From NCBI GenBank assembly GCA_035380245.1, contig DAOSXA010000002.1, positions 1,116,001 through 1,180,000 of the forward strand: DNA of 64,000 nucleotides. The letters run 5' to 3'. Every line of letters starts with the position of its first letter. The stretch's first letter is position 1. The DNA is from Candidatus Zixiibacteriota bacterium. GTDB lineage: Bacteria > Zixibacteria > MSB-5A5 > GN15 > FEB-12. Below the pieces are notes generated by a model, which saw nothing but the letters and a program-made list of their open reading frames with translations, was not told the origin of the DNA and did not search any database. Both the position numbers and the translations under genes were made by a program. This document shows positions 1-9,518 of this stretch, piece by piece.

Positions 1-518
1 ATCAGGCGATAGAGGTCCTTATGTTTATGGCGAATCACCTGGAGGGCATTGACCACTACCGGAACTCGTCCATCCTCACCCGAGGTGAATGTTTTCCAGG
101 CCTTAAGACCGGTGATTATCGGGCATTCCCAACCGGCCGGACTGTTCTTGAGCGGCAACAGGCGACCGTTCTCGGCCAGACCACACAGCTTGCCGGAAGC
201 TTTATCAAGCAACACGCAGACCGGATTGAAATCGTTGGTTTCTATCTTCAGAGTGCGAAGACCGCTGAAGTTCATATCGACCTTATAGACCTCGGGGCGA
301 CGCAGCAGTTGCCCGGCCAGGCTGTCCAGGGGTTGCCGTAGAATGGAACGAGCCGAAAGCGGGCTGAGTGTTTCCTGCCACTGCTCGACCGGCTGGTTAT
401 CGAGCACCACCGTCTGTAACCGACAAGCGGAGGTAAAATGAGCTGCACTGACCAGAGCCAGGCCGAACACGATCATGACAACCATCATCAGCGTTTTTTT
501 CTTCGACAGCCGAGCCAT
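1..518 (-). CDS. ftsQ: Cell division protein FtsQ/DivIB, partial (C-terminus beyond window)
   Basis: The first 172 codons of a gene that leaves the window at its left edge. The protein begins MARLSKKKTLMM, then has one hydrophobic segment (about residues 9-27), followed by a periplasmic part. This is the single-pass type II topology of FtsQ/DivIB, which links early and late divisome proteins through FtsB and FtsL. The sequence alone is weakly conserved. The call rests on topology and on position immediately after murC in a classical dcw order. Its ATG overlaps the murC stop by one base (TAATG), implying translational coupling. The POTRA domain cannot be judged fully because the gene is cut. 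Confidence 0.75.
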   Translation of the reverse strand, partial: MARLSKKKTLMMVVMIVFGLALVSAAHFTSACRLQTVVLDNQPVEQWQETLSPLSARSILRQPLDSLAGQLLRRPEVYKVDMNFSGLRTLKIETNDFNPVCVLLDKASGKLCGLAENGRLLPLKNSPAGWECPIITGLKAWKTFTSGEDGRVPVVVNALQVIRHKHKDLYRL

Positions 519-1885
519 TATTTTTTCAGCGCCTCCAGAATCTCAGATCGAGCCAGCGTAATCGAACCGGCTCCCATCGTTATCACCAGATCCCCCGGTT
601 GTGCTATTTTCGCCACGGCTTCGGCGGCATTCTGCCTCGGACCGATACCGATAAAATCACCACCCAGTTTCTTCCCCTCCTGAACGATCAACTCCGATGT
701 CACGCCCTCCATCGGTTTTTCCCGGGCGGGATAGATATCCGCCAACAGCACCTTGTCGGCCAGCGATAAGGATTGAGCGAATTCCCGATAGAAATCACGA
801 GTACGGCTGAACAGATGCGGTTGATAAACCACGATAATGCGACGGCCATAAACCTCGCGTGCCATCTGCAACGTGGCTTTGATCTCGGTGGGATGGTGCG
901 CGTAATCATCGGCGACGATAATATCGTTCGTTTCTCCGACCAGTTCGAATCTGCGGCCGACACCGTTGAATTCACGGAGGCCGTCGGCAATGGTCTCGAA
1001 CGGAACTTCCAACTCGAAACAAGTCGCCACCGCCGCCAGGGCGTTGGCGATATTGTGTCGTCCCGGCACTCGCAGGATTATCTCACCGAGCAAATCTCCC
1101 CGCCGATACACCGAAAACACCGTCCGGCCGGCCTGCAGATCGCAATTCAGCGCTCGATAGTCAGCCTCGGGGCCGAAGCCGAACGTTACGTACGGACGGG
1201 CGATACGATGTTTGAGCGTCATCAGGTTTTCATCATCGGCATTGATTACCACCGAACCGTAGAACGGCGCCCGATTCATGTAGGCCAGAAACGATTCCTT
1301 CAGATGATCGAAATTGTCGTAACAATCCAGATGATCCGGCTCGATATTGGTTACGACCGCTACCGTCGGGAACATCGCCAAAAAGGACCGGTCGTACTCG
1401 TCCGCCTCGGCGACAAGATAATCGCCGCTTCCCAGAGCGGCGCCGGTTCCGAGCCCTGCGACCACACCGCCGACGATGATGGTCGGCTGGTAGTCGCCGC
1501 GACGAAGCACGGCAGCTATCATCGAAGTCGTGGTGGTTTTGCCGTGCGTCCCGGCCACGCCGATCGAATACTTAAGGCGCATCAGTTCGCCCAGCATTTC
1601 GGCTCGTTTGATCACCGGGATACCGCGACGGCGAGCCTCGACCACCTCCGGATTGTCTTCTCCCACCGCCGAAGATATGACCACAACATCGGTATCGGCC
1701 ACATTGGCCGCGCGATGTTCGTTCACCAGCGTGATGCCGAGGTTACTCAGGTATGCAGTAATGCTGCTGGGACTCAAGTCGGAACCGGATATCTGATAAC
1801 CGAGATTGTACAGAATCTCGGCAATGCCCGACATACCGGCGCCGCCTATTCCGACGAAGTGCAGTTTTTTAATTTTGCCAAACAT
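518..1885 (-). CDS. murC: UDP-N-acetylmuramate--L-alanine ligase MurC
   Basis: Cytoplasmic ATP-dependent ligase adding L-Ala to UDP-MurNAc, the first amino acid of the peptidoglycan stem. The N-terminal nucleotide-binding motif HFVGIGGAGMSG (about residues 8-19) is typical of MurC, and the Mur-ligase P-loop AGTHGKTTTT follows near residue 110. DEYDRSF and the ADDYAHHPTE motif are also present. The reading frame is open a further 36 codons upstream, but those residues do not resemble MurC. The ATG at 1885 gives 455 aa, the normal family length, and has AAGAAG upstream. It lies 58 bp after murG, the only real gap in the dcw run, and overlaps ftsQ by one base. Confidence 0.97.
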   Translation of the reverse strand: MFGKIKKLHFVGIGGAGMSGIAEILYNLGYQISGSDLSPSSITAYLSNLGITLVNEHRAANVADTDVVVISSAVGEDNPEVVEARRRGIPVIKRAEMLGELMRLKYSIGVAGTHGKTTTTSMIAAVLRRGDYQPTIIVGGVVAGLGTGAALGSGDYLVAEADEYDRSFLAMFPTVAVVTNIEPDHLDCYDNFDHLKESFLAYMNRAPFYGSVVINADDENLMTLKHRIARPYVTFGFGPEADYRALNCDLQAGRTVFSVYRRGDLLGEIILRVPGRHNIANALAAVATCFELEVPFETIADGLREFNGVGRRFELVGETNDIIVADDYAHHPTEIKATLQMAREVYGRRIIVVYQPHLFSRTRDFYREFAQSLSLADKVLLADIYPAREKPMEGVTSELIVQEGKKLGGDFIGIGPRQNAAEAVAKIAQPGDLVITMGAGSITLARSEILEALKK

Positions 1886-1943
1886 TATCTTCTTGCAGGC
1901 AAACCCGACCACAGGGGCCTTGGCCCGAGACAAAGTCGTCAAG

Positions 1944-3083
1944 CTAACTTCCTGCCTTTCTCTCGTTAATGATGCGCACGATATCCTCGGCAATCACATC
2001 GACCGCCGGTTTTCTGTCCTTGTTATAAGCCTGCAGCGCTTCCCGCATCGCCTCATAGCGCCGCGACTGAATCAACGTCGTCGCCTCGGTCAACAGGTTC
2101 ACCTCGTCCAGTCGCGCTTCATCGATCACCTCCGCCATGCCGTGATCAGACAATTCAACCGCATTCTTGCGCTGGTGATCACCGGCAGCATGCGGATACG
2201 GGATCAACAGCGCCGGTATATTGCAGGTCATCAATTCGGCCAGTGTCAACGCTCCCGCTCTTGCGATTGCCAGGTCGGCGGCAGCGTAAACAGTCGGCAT
2301 ATTCTCGGCAAACGGGAAAAGAGCGCGACGGGAGACCTTGTCGCCCGCGGTCGCGGCCACTTCCTTGTAGTCTCCTTTCCCGGTTTGCCACAAAATCTGA
2401 AATTTCTTATCGAGGGCTTTTTCGTTGAGATCGCGTAATACGGCGCGATTGACGGCGCGTGCCCCCTGGCTGCCGCCGAGAATCAAAATGGTCTTCTTCT
2501 CCGGATCCAGATCAAACGCCTTGATCGCATCCTTACGCTGGCCCGTTCCGATGCTGGTCCGCACGGGATTCCCGGTCACCCTGATGCGGGCTTCCTCGGG
2601 CAGATGGGTCGTAGCGCCCGCGAAACCGAGATAAATACAGCGCGCCTTGTCGGCCGCTCGACGGGTTACTACTCCCGGGAACGAGTTTTGCTCCTGGAGC
2701 ACGGTTGGAATACCGCGCGCCGCGGCCCGGTTCAGAACCGGCCAGGCCACATAACCACCGGTCCCGACCACGATATCCGGCTTGAGTTGCTTCAACAACC
2801 CCGTGGCCTTGATCAACGCACCGGTCACCACGAACGGCAACAGCAAGTTTTTCAACGACATCGAACGCACGATCCCGCGCATGTTCACCAAATGCAGCGG
2901 GTATCCCAGCGTGTCGCGCAGGCGATATTCGAGCCCTCGTTTCGTACCGACGAAATGAATATCCGCTCCCCCTTCATCGGCCAGAAGGTCACGTACCCGA
3001 TCGGCAATAGCGATAGCCGGATACAGATGCCCCCCGGTGCCGCCGCCCGCAAAAAGGAGCCGTGCCGTCCGTTCGAGCGTCAT
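1944..3083 (-). CDS. murG: UDP-GlcNAc:undecaprenyl-PP-MurNAc-pentapeptide GlcNAc transferase MurG
   Basis: Peripheral membrane glycosyltransferase (GT28) that converts lipid I to lipid II. The N-terminal glycine-rich loop FAGGGTGGHLYPA lies at residues 11-23, and the C-terminal donor-binding region carries GGSQGARAVN and RAGALTLAEL. The open frame extends far upstream, but the ATG at 3083 starts MTLERTARLL. It forms an ATGA overlap with the ftsW stop and gives 379 aa, close to family size. The protein acts between MraY and the FtsW/FtsI pair encoded in the same run. Confidence 0.97.
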   Translation of the reverse strand: MTLERTARLLFAGGGTGGHLYPAIAIADRVRDLLADEGGADIHFVGTKRGLEYRLRDTLGYPLHLVNMRGIVRSMSLKNLLLPFVVTGALIKATGLLKQLKPDIVVGTGGYVAWPVLNRAAARGIPTVLQEQNSFPGVVTRRAADKARCIYLGFAGATTHLPEEARIRVTGNPVRTSIGTGQRKDAIKAFDLDPEKKTILILGGSQGARAVNRAVLRDLNEKALDKKFQILWQTGKGDYKEVAATAGDKVSRRALFPFAENMPTVYAAADLAIARAGALTLAELMTCNIPALLIPYPHAAGDHQRKNAVELSDHGMAEVIDEARLDEVNLLTEATTLIQSRRYEAMREALQAYNKDRKPAVDVIAEDIVRIINERKAGS

Positions 3084-4177
3084 GGTGTCACTCTCCGCGA
3101 CAGATTCAGCAGCACGCCTATCGCCGCACTTGACACCAGCAGCGATGAGCCTCCGTATGAAATGAACGGCAACGGCAGACCGGTCACCGGCAACAGCGAT
3201 GTCACTACTCCGATATTGATCGCGATATTGATGAACAGTGAAAGAGTCATACCCGACGCCAGCAGGAAACCGAATTTGTCCGGTTGTCCCCAGGCTATTT
3301 TGAGACCGCGACGCAGTATGTAAAACATGAGACCGAGGAGGATGCACAAGCCGAACAATCCCACTTCCTCGCCTATCGCCGCAAAAATGAAATCTGTATG
3401 CGGGTACGGTAAAAAGAACAACTTCTGACGTCCCTCGCCGAGGCCGGTCCCCAGGATGCCTCCCGCACCGAGCGTTAAGGCCGCTTGTTTGGCCTGGTAC
3501 GAACCGAGCAACGGATCGGCTATCGACGCCATGTAATCGAGGATGCGCTGCTTTTTATAGCCGATCACGAACACAACCAGCGTTGCCATGCCGGCCAGCG
3601 GCACGAACGCCGTCGTGAGATGCTTCATGCGTGCTCCGGCCAGATAGAACATACCGATCGCCGTCAGCGTGATTACCACCGTTGAGCCGAGATCCGGCTC
3701 GATCAAAATCAACGCCAGACCGATACCGATAATCGGCGCGTAAGGCATGAGAAGTTGCCGCAGTTGCGCAATGTCCCGCTTCGGCGAAGCCAGTGAAAAC
3801 GCCAGGAAAAAGATCAGGGCAAAACGGAACATCTCCGAGGGCTGTAAAGTGAACGGACCCAGGAACAGCCAGCGATGGGCATCGTTGCGAGCCGGCATCA
3901 GAAACACCAGGCAAAGCAACACGATCGACACCCCCAGCGCAGGCAATGAGTAAAGCGCGGCGCGTTGCAGATCTATTTTGTTAATCACCCATATCGCCGC
4001 CAGCGAAATCATGAACCAGACAAACTGATTGCGGAAAAACAGCAGATGCGATCCGAACCGACTCTCGGCCATGATCGAGGACGTGGAGTAAATCATAATT
4101 ACTCCCGCCAGCACCGTCGCCAGATAGGCGATCAGGAGACGTTCGTCTATTCTGCCTTTAACCTGCGGTTGCTTCAT
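3080..4177 (-). CDS. ftsW: SEDS peptidoglycan polymerase FtsW
   Basis: Polytopic (about 10 membrane segments) SEDS-family glycosyltransferase polymerising lipid II at the septum together with its cognate transpeptidase FtsI. The family signature near the C-terminus, TGLPLPFISYGGSSLL, is intact, as are the ARNDAHRW and LQPSE motifs in the first half. Length (365 aa) is normal for FtsW/RodA. The position among mur genes and the gene order favour FtsW over RodA. The start overlaps the end of murD by 20 bases, and its end forms ATGA with murG. Confidence 0.95.
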   Translation of the reverse strand: MKQPQVKGRIDERLLIAYLATVLAGVIMIYSTSSIMAESRFGSHLLFFRNQFVWFMISLAAIWVINKIDLQRAALYSLPALGVSIVLLCLVFLMPARNDAHRWLFLGPFTLQPSEMFRFALIFFLAFSLASPKRDIAQLRQLLMPYAPIIGIGLALILIEPDLGSTVVITLTAIGMFYLAGARMKHLTTAFVPLAGMATLVVFVIGYKKQRILDYMASIADPLLGSYQAKQAALTLGAGGILGTGLGEGRQKLFFLPYPHTDFIFAAIGEEVGLFGLCILLGLMFYILRRGLKIAWGQPDKFGFLLASGMTLSLFINIAINIGVVTSLLPVTGLPLPFISYGGSSLLVSSAAIGVLLNLSRRVTP

Positions 4178-5546
4178 TCTTCTTGCCGTTTCTGAGCCCG
4201 GCTACAGCTTGTTTGAACACCTTGCCCCGATGTTCGTAACTGTTGAACATGTCAAAACTGGCGCATGCCGGCGACAGCAACACAGTCTCGCCCGGCGAGG
4301 CCATATCGAACGCCATCCGCACTGCCGCTTCGAGTGATTCCGCGAACTGCGTCGGGAAAACCTTCCCGAGCGTGTCGAACATTTTTTGCCGGGATTCACC
4401 GATAAGGATCACTCCTTTGATCTTTCCCCGGCCGTGCTCGATCAAAGGCTCATAGCTTCCCCCCTTGTCGCGGCCGCCGGCTATCAGATAGAGCGGGGTA
4501 TCGACCGAGCGGAGGGCATAGCAAACCGAATCGACATTGGTTGCCTTGGAGTCGTTCACAAAATCGATCCCGGCCACCCGGTCGACTTTTTCGAGACGGT
4601 GTTCCACTCCGGCAAATTTCCGCAACACCTCGTTCAGCACGTTGGGCTTTACACCCATCAATGAGGTCGCCAGCGCGGCAGCGGCGGAATTCTGAAGATT
4701 ATGAGGCCCCGGAATACCGATATCCTGACGATGGATGATTCGTCGCGGCGAACCGTCAATGTCGACAAAAAGCCAGTCATCCTGAACGTAAGCCGCAACG
4801 GTCGGATCGTCTTTGGTCGTGAAAAACCGCTTGACGGCACGCGTGGACACATTGTCCGCAACCGAGTCGGAATCCTCCAGATTGAGGATGAGCGCATCTT
4901 TCGCGGTCTGATTTTCGGTAATGCGATATTTAAGTTTTTTATAGGCTTCGTAAGTGCCGTGACGATCGAGATGATCCGGCGACAGGTTCAGTAACAGCGC
5001 CACATCGGGACGGAACTGATCGATCCGTTCCAGTTGGAACGTAGAGATCTCCACCACCGCCACCCCGTTGTCCCCCAGCTTGTCGGCATAGTCGGCAAAC
5101 GGCTGACCGATATTCCCGCAGGCCACCGCATCCATTCCGGCCGCCTTGAGAATTTCGCCGATCAACGTCGTGGTCGTGGTTTTACCGTTGGAACCGGTTA
5201 TCGCCACGATACGCCCGTTGAACACCCAGGAGGCAAACTCGATCTCGGAGAAGATCGGCAAACCGGCCGAGGTGATCTGCTGCACGATTGGAGCCGTCGG
5301 CGGAACACCCGGCGAGATAATGATGTAATCACACGCCAGCAATCGCTCCGTATGACCGCCGGTTTCGAAAGCTATTTTGTGCGCCGCCAGTTGATTGATC
5401 TGATCGGTCAGGGAGTCGGCCGAGCGAGATTCGGACACGAACACATCTCCCCCGAGACGCGATCCCAACAGAGCGGCTGCGATACCCGACCGGCCCATTC
5501 CGATGATGCCGATCTTGCGACCCGTTATTTTCTCTCGAACGGTCAT
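4158..5546 (-). CDS. murD: UDP-N-acetylmuramoylalanine--D-glutamate ligase MurD
   Basis: Cytoplasmic ligase adding D-Glu to UDP-MurNAc-L-Ala. It has an N-terminal GIIGMGRSGIAAA nucleotide-binding loop, the P-loop AITGSNGKTTTTT in the central domain, and the LSPDHLDRHGT and NDSKATN motifs typical of MurD. The frame stays open upstream to 5600. The ATG at 5546 starts MTVREKITGR, overlaps the mraY stop as ATGA and gives 462 aa, the usual size. Confidence 0.97.
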   Translation of the reverse strand: MTVREKITGRKIGIIGMGRSGIAAALLGSRLGGDVFVSESRSADSLTDQINQLAAHKIAFETGGHTERLLACDYIIISPGVPPTAPIVQQITSAGLPIFSEIEFASWVFNGRIVAITGSNGKTTTTTLIGEILKAAGMDAVACGNIGQPFADYADKLGDNGVAVVEISTFQLERIDQFRPDVALLLNLSPDHLDRHGTYEAYKKLKYRITENQTAKDALILNLEDSDSVADNVSTRAVKRFFTTKDDPTVAAYVQDDWLFVDIDGSPRRIIHRQDIGIPGPHNLQNSAAAALATSLMGVKPNVLNEVLRKFAGVEHRLEKVDRVAGIDFVNDSKATNVDSVCYALRSVDTPLYLIAGGRDKGGSYEPLIEHGRGKIKGVILIGESRQKMFDTLGKVFPTQFAESLEAAVRMAFDMASPGETVLLSPACASFDMFNSYEHRGKVFKQAVAGLRNGKKNEATAG

Positions 5547-6631
5547 CTTACCTTCAGCGTCGCCAGGGTCAGCAGCGCGAACAACGCGCCGAGAATCCAA
5601 TAGCGTGTTACGATTTTCGACTCATGCCAGCCGCACAACTCGAAATGATGATGCAGCGGCGCCATCTTGAACACTCGCTTCCCTCCTCGATAGCGGTACG
5701 ACAGAACCTGGATAATAACCGACAGGGTCGTGATTACGAACATCCCGCCCACGATAAAGAGGAGCAGTTCTTTTTTCAGAATTATTGCGATAGCTCCCAG
5801 CGCTCCGCCGAGCGACAGGGAACCGGTATCTCCCATGAACACTTCCGCCGGGTAGGCGTTGAACCAGAGGAAACCGATAGCCGCACCGACCGCCGCTCCA
5901 CAGAACACCGCCAGTTCACCGGTCCCCGGCAGGTAGTCGATCTGCAGATAACCGGAGAAGTCGATACGGCCGGTGACATAAGCGATCCCGGCAAACGTGA
6001 AGAAACTGAGTCCGGCGAGACCGATCGCGAGGCCGTCGAGACCATCGGTCAGATTCACGGCGTTCGAAGACCCGGTAATCACCAGCACGATAAATGGCAC
6101 ATAGAGGAATCCCAGCACCAACTCGTAATTTTTGAAAAACGGAATCCCGGTCGTGCCGTCGTACTGTCCATCCGGGGTGAGATAAACCAACCCGAGGGCG
6201 AAAATCAGACCGAACAGGATTTGCCCGATCATCTTGGCCCGCGCCACCATTCCCTTGGGATGCCGCTTGACTACTTTGAGATAGTCGTCCATATATCCGA
6301 TCAGACCCATACCGGCCGTGACCAGCAGCACCATCAGGATGTAGATATTACTCAGGTCGGCCCAGAGGAGTGTGGGGATGATTATTCCGGCCAGAATGAT
6401 CAAACCGCCCATGGTCGGAGTACCGGCCTTTTGCTTATGACGGTCCGGCGTCTCCTCACGGATAATCTCAGCCATTTGATAGCGACGCAGCAGACGAATG
6501 AAATAAGGCCCTAAAATCAGACAAATGAAAATCGCGGTGACGGTCGCTCCCGCCGTCCGGAAAGTGATATAACGAAAAACGTTCATCCCCGAGATGTATT
6601 GCGTCAAAGGGTATAACAGGTGCAACAACAT
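5543..6631 (-). CDS. mraY: Phospho-N-acetylmuramoyl-pentapeptide transferase MraY
   Basis: Polytopic enzyme transferring phospho-MurNAc-pentapeptide to undecaprenyl phosphate to make lipid I. About ten membrane segments are visible. Diagnostic motifs are present: GTPTMGGL near the N-terminus, GYMDDYLK (acidic pair), NLTDGLDGLA, FMGDTGSLSLGG and the C-terminal PLHHHFE histidine motif. Length of 362 aa is standard. The start overlaps the murF stop by one base (TGATG) and the end overlaps murD as ATGA. Confidence 0.98.
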   Translation of the reverse strand: MLLHLLYPLTQYISGMNVFRYITFRTAGATVTAIFICLILGPYFIRLLRRYQMAEIIREETPDRHKQKAGTPTMGGLIILAGIIIPTLLWADLSNIYILMVLLVTAGMGLIGYMDDYLKVVKRHPKGMVARAKMIGQILFGLIFALGLVYLTPDGQYDGTTGIPFFKNYELVLGFLYVPFIVLVITGSSNAVNLTDGLDGLAIGLAGLSFFTFAGIAYVTGRIDFSGYLQIDYLPGTGELAVFCGAAVGAAIGFLWFNAYPAEVFMGDTGSLSLGGALGAIAIILKKELLLFIVGGMFVITTLSVIIQVLSYRYRGGKRVFKMAPLHHHFELCGWHESKIVTRYWILGALFALLTLATLKVR

Positions 6632-8022
6632 CAGACACGCTCTCCGTTAAAAGGTTTCAAAACCGCTTCCAGACCGATCCCGCGAGAAGCTTTGAGATAG
6701 ACCCGGTCTCCCTCGTGAAGCAGCTCGGGGAGATGCTCGGCAGCCGTCTGCGACGATTCGAAATACAAGCTGCGCTTCTCGGACAAACCGGCATCGACGG
6801 CTGCTTTATACATCGCTCTGGCGGCGTTACCGACGAACACGACCAGATCGAAATTTTTACCGGCGATAAGACGGCCGATCTCTTCGTGATACTTCCGGCT
6901 ATCCCGGCCCAACTCCAGCATGTCCCCCACCACCGCCACACGACGCGTCGCCGGCAGACCGGCGGCAAACGCTTCTATTCCGGCTTTCATCGAAGCGGGA
7001 TTGGCGTTGTAGCAATCGACCACGAAAGTTATCCCGGCCCGGACCATCGTCTCGCCTCGCATCGGCGCCGTCGACAGAACAAGCGCTGCCGTATCGATTC
7101 TCTCGAAACTCAAACCGAGCGATTTGAACACCGCAAAAGCGGCCAGAAGATTGTAGATCTGGAACCGACCCGGCATCGGCAAGTTGAACCGATACCCGTC
7201 GATTATCACCGAGCTGCCCCCATGCTCGTTGCTCTCGATCGCTTCCGGGCGCACCGAAGCCTCCGGATTGTCAATTCCGAACGTTATCGGATTGTCGCGA
7301 AGTTTCAGTGTCTCACTTAAAAGAAGTCTGTCGTCGGCATTGACCACGGCGACACTGCCGCCTGCCGAACGACGCACCAGTTCGAGCTTGGCCCGAGCCA
7401 CGTTTTCCACCGTACCCAGCGCCTCCAGGTGCGAAGCCCCAACGTTGGTAACCACGGTAACGTCGGGCCGTACGATTTCAGCCAGACGCGGCATTTCGAT
7501 ACTGGTCGAAATCCCTAACTCCATCACCGCGATTTTCGTGTCGTGCGGAATCGCGAACATCGACAGTGGAAGACCGTACAGGTTGTTCAGATTGCCGGGC
7601 GAGCGGAAACATTCCGCCACGGCCGCGTGCACCAGATGATAGGTCAACTCCTTCGTCGTGGTTTTGCCGTTGGAACCGGTTATGGCCACGAACTTAGCCG
7701 ACAGCATATTCCGATAAGCTGTCGCCAGGGCCAGCATCGCCTCATGGCTGTTCTCGACCGCTATCACCGGCACATCACCCGCGATATGCGGCGTCCGAGG
7801 ATAAGAGTATTCGACGATGACACCGGCCGCTCCGGCATTCAGCGCCTGGTCGATAAAGTCATGCCCGTCGTTGCGTTCACCGCGGATCGCCACGAACAAC
7901 GATCCCGGCTGTACCTGTCGACTGTCATGGACCACGCCGATGAATTCACGCGCCGCCTGAGCCGTATTGTACAAGGTGCCGCCGGTCACAGCAGCCAGTT
8001 TGTCAAAACGCAACTTGATCAA
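6631..8022 (-). CDS. murF: UDP-N-acetylmuramoyl-tripeptide--D-alanyl-D-alanine ligase MurF
   Basis: Completes the pentapeptide precursor by adding D-Ala-D-Ala. It contains an N-terminal uridine-binding domain, the P-loop AITGSNGKTTTKELT, and the MurF-type motif DCYNANPASM. The start is a TTG (TTG ATC AAG) in a TTGA overlap with the murE stop, supported by GAGGAG about five bases upstream. No in-frame ATG lies nearby. Length 463 aa is normal. Confidence 0.96.
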   Translation of the reverse strand: MIKLRFDKLAAVTGGTLYNTAQAAREFIGVVHDSRQVQPGSLFVAIRGERNDGHDFIDQALNAGAAGVIVEYSYPRTPHIAGDVPVIAVENSHEAMLALATAYRNMLSAKFVAITGSNGKTTTKELTYHLVHAAVAECFRSPGNLNNLYGLPLSMFAIPHDTKIAVMELGISTSIEMPRLAEIVRPDVTVVTNVGASHLEALGTVENVARAKLELVRRSAGGSVAVVNADDRLLLSETLKLRDNPITFGIDNPEASVRPEAIESNEHGGSSVIIDGYRFNLPMPGRFQIYNLLAAFAVFKSLGLSFERIDTAALVLSTAPMRGETMVRAGITFVVDCYNANPASMKAGIEAFAAGLPATRRVAVVGDMLELGRDSRKYHEEIGRLIAGKNFDLVVFVGNAARAMYKAAVDAGLSEKRSLYFESSQTAAEHLPELLHEGDRVYLKASRGIGLEAVLKPFNGERV

Positions 8023-9518
8023 CTCTCCTCATCCGCCTCAGAAATCGTATAACCCAGCGATGCCAGCGTTTTCAGCGCCTCCTTGCGGTCGCTGTGCGGG
8101 TGCCTGACGCCGTCCACTTCCTGATAATCCTCGGCTCCCTTACCGGCCAGAAGGACAACATCTCCCTCCTGAGCCCTGGCTATCAAGGCCGCGATCGCAT
8201 CCTTGCGATCGAGAATAATCTCGTAGCTCTTCCCCTTGAGCCCGGGCCTTATATCTTCGATTATCTTTTCGATATTTTCACTGCGAGGATTGTCGGCCGT
8301 CACAACCACATAGTCCGCAGCCGTCGTTGCCGCTTCACCCATCAGGGCTCGCTTGCCGCTATCCCGGTCGCCGCCGCATCCGAACAACAGCAACAGGCGC
8401 TTCCCGGTCATTTCGCGAGCCGTTTCACACAACCGAATCAACGCATCCGGAGTATGGGCAAAATCGACATAGACACCGAAAGGCTGTCCGCCCACAACCG
8501 GCTCCAGCCGTCCCGGCACCGGTCCGGCTGTTTCAAGTCCCTTGACCACATTGTCCAGATCGATTCCGCAAGCCAGTCCGGCCGCTGCCGCCGCCATGGC
8601 ATTGATCAGATTGAAACGACCGGGCAGCGGGAAACGCACCGTTTGCGTTCCCATCGGCGTAACTAGGTCGAACAACGTCCCTTGCGGTGATATTTCATAA
8701 CTGGCACAGTACACATCCGCGGCGCGGTCTTCGAGCGAATAACTGATATGAGCGGTCTTCAGATCGGCGAAGAGCGCTCTGAACTCCGGGACATCCAGAT
8801 TGATCACGGCATAGCTGTTGTCGCCGGTCAAGCGATCCAGAAGGAGTTTTTTAGCCGCCAGATATTCTTCCATGGTCTTGTGGAAGTCGAGATGATCGCG
8901 GGTCAGATTGGTATAAACCGCCACCCGAAAATCGATATTGTCCACACGATGCAACACCAGCGCATGCGAGGACACTTCCACCACCGCGTTTACGCACTGG
9001 TTCTGGTGCATGAGAAACAGCAACCGTTGAGCATCGAGCGACTCCGGCGTCGTGCGCTGGGCGGTGAACGTCTGCTCACCGGTATCGTACAGCACCGATG
9101 AAAGCAACCCGACTCGCTTGCCTCGTGTCTGGAGAATGTTCCGAACGAGATAACAAGTGGTCGTTTTGCCGTTGGTTCCGGTCACACCGCAAACCTTCAT
9201 CTTGTGACCGGGATATTTATAAAAACGAGCCGCAACATCCGCCAGAGCCCGGCGAGCATCCGGAACCTGCACGTGATTCGCGACATGATCGCACTTGGTT
9301 TTCTCGCCCAGTACCGCCACCGCACCGCGAGCTACGGCATCTGGCACGAAATCATAACCGTCGCGTTTGAAGCCGCTTACGGCCACGAAAAGGCTCCGGG
9401 GTTTGACCATCCGCGAGTCGTACTCAATATGCTCGACCGGGGTTTCCGCATCGCCCGTAATCACAGCCCCCTCAAGGCCTTCTGTCAGCTCTCGCAATGT
9501 CACGATCAATTCCTTCAT
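8019..9518 (-). CDS. murE: UDP-MurNAc-L-Ala-D-Glu--meso-diaminopimelate ligase MurE
   Basis: Adds the third stem residue. The P-loop GVTGTNGKTTT and the C-terminal DNPR motif (in TADNPRSE) are both visible. DNPR is the known marker for meso-diaminopimelate specificity rather than lysine, so the wall is predicted to be DAP-type. Two starts are possible: ATG 9518, which makes the ATGA overlap seen throughout this operon (499 aa, chosen), and GTG 9527, three codons longer. Neither has an obvious Shine-Dalgarno. Confidence 0.96.
   Translation of the reverse strand: MKELIVTLRELTEGLEGAVITGDAETPVEHIEYDSRMVKPRSLFVAVSGFKRDGYDFVPDAVARGAVAVLGEKTKCDHVANHVQVPDARRALADVAARFYKYPGHKMKVCGVTGTNGKTTTCYLVRNILQTRGKRVGLLSSVLYDTGEQTFTAQRTTPESLDAQRLLFLMHQNQCVNAVVEVSSHALVLHRVDNIDFRVAVYTNLTRDHLDFHKTMEEYLAAKKLLLDRLTGDNSYAVINLDVPEFRALFADLKTAHISYSLEDRAADVYCASYEISPQGTLFDLVTPMGTQTVRFPLPGRFNLINAMAAAAAGLACGIDLDNVVKGLETAGPVPGRLEPVVGGQPFGVYVDFAHTPDALIRLCETAREMTGKRLLLLFGCGGDRDSGKRALMGEAATTAADYVVVTADNPRSENIEKIIEDIRPGLKGKSYEIILDRKDAIAALIARAQEGDVVLLAGKGAEDYQEVDGVRHPHSDRKEALKTLASLGYTISEADEES

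Noticed and set aside
773..1969. Long plus-strand open frame (398 codons) opposite murC
   Set aside because: It is the antisense shadow of murC, with no ribosome site and no recognisable protein features; similar shadows oppose murF, murE and gpmI.
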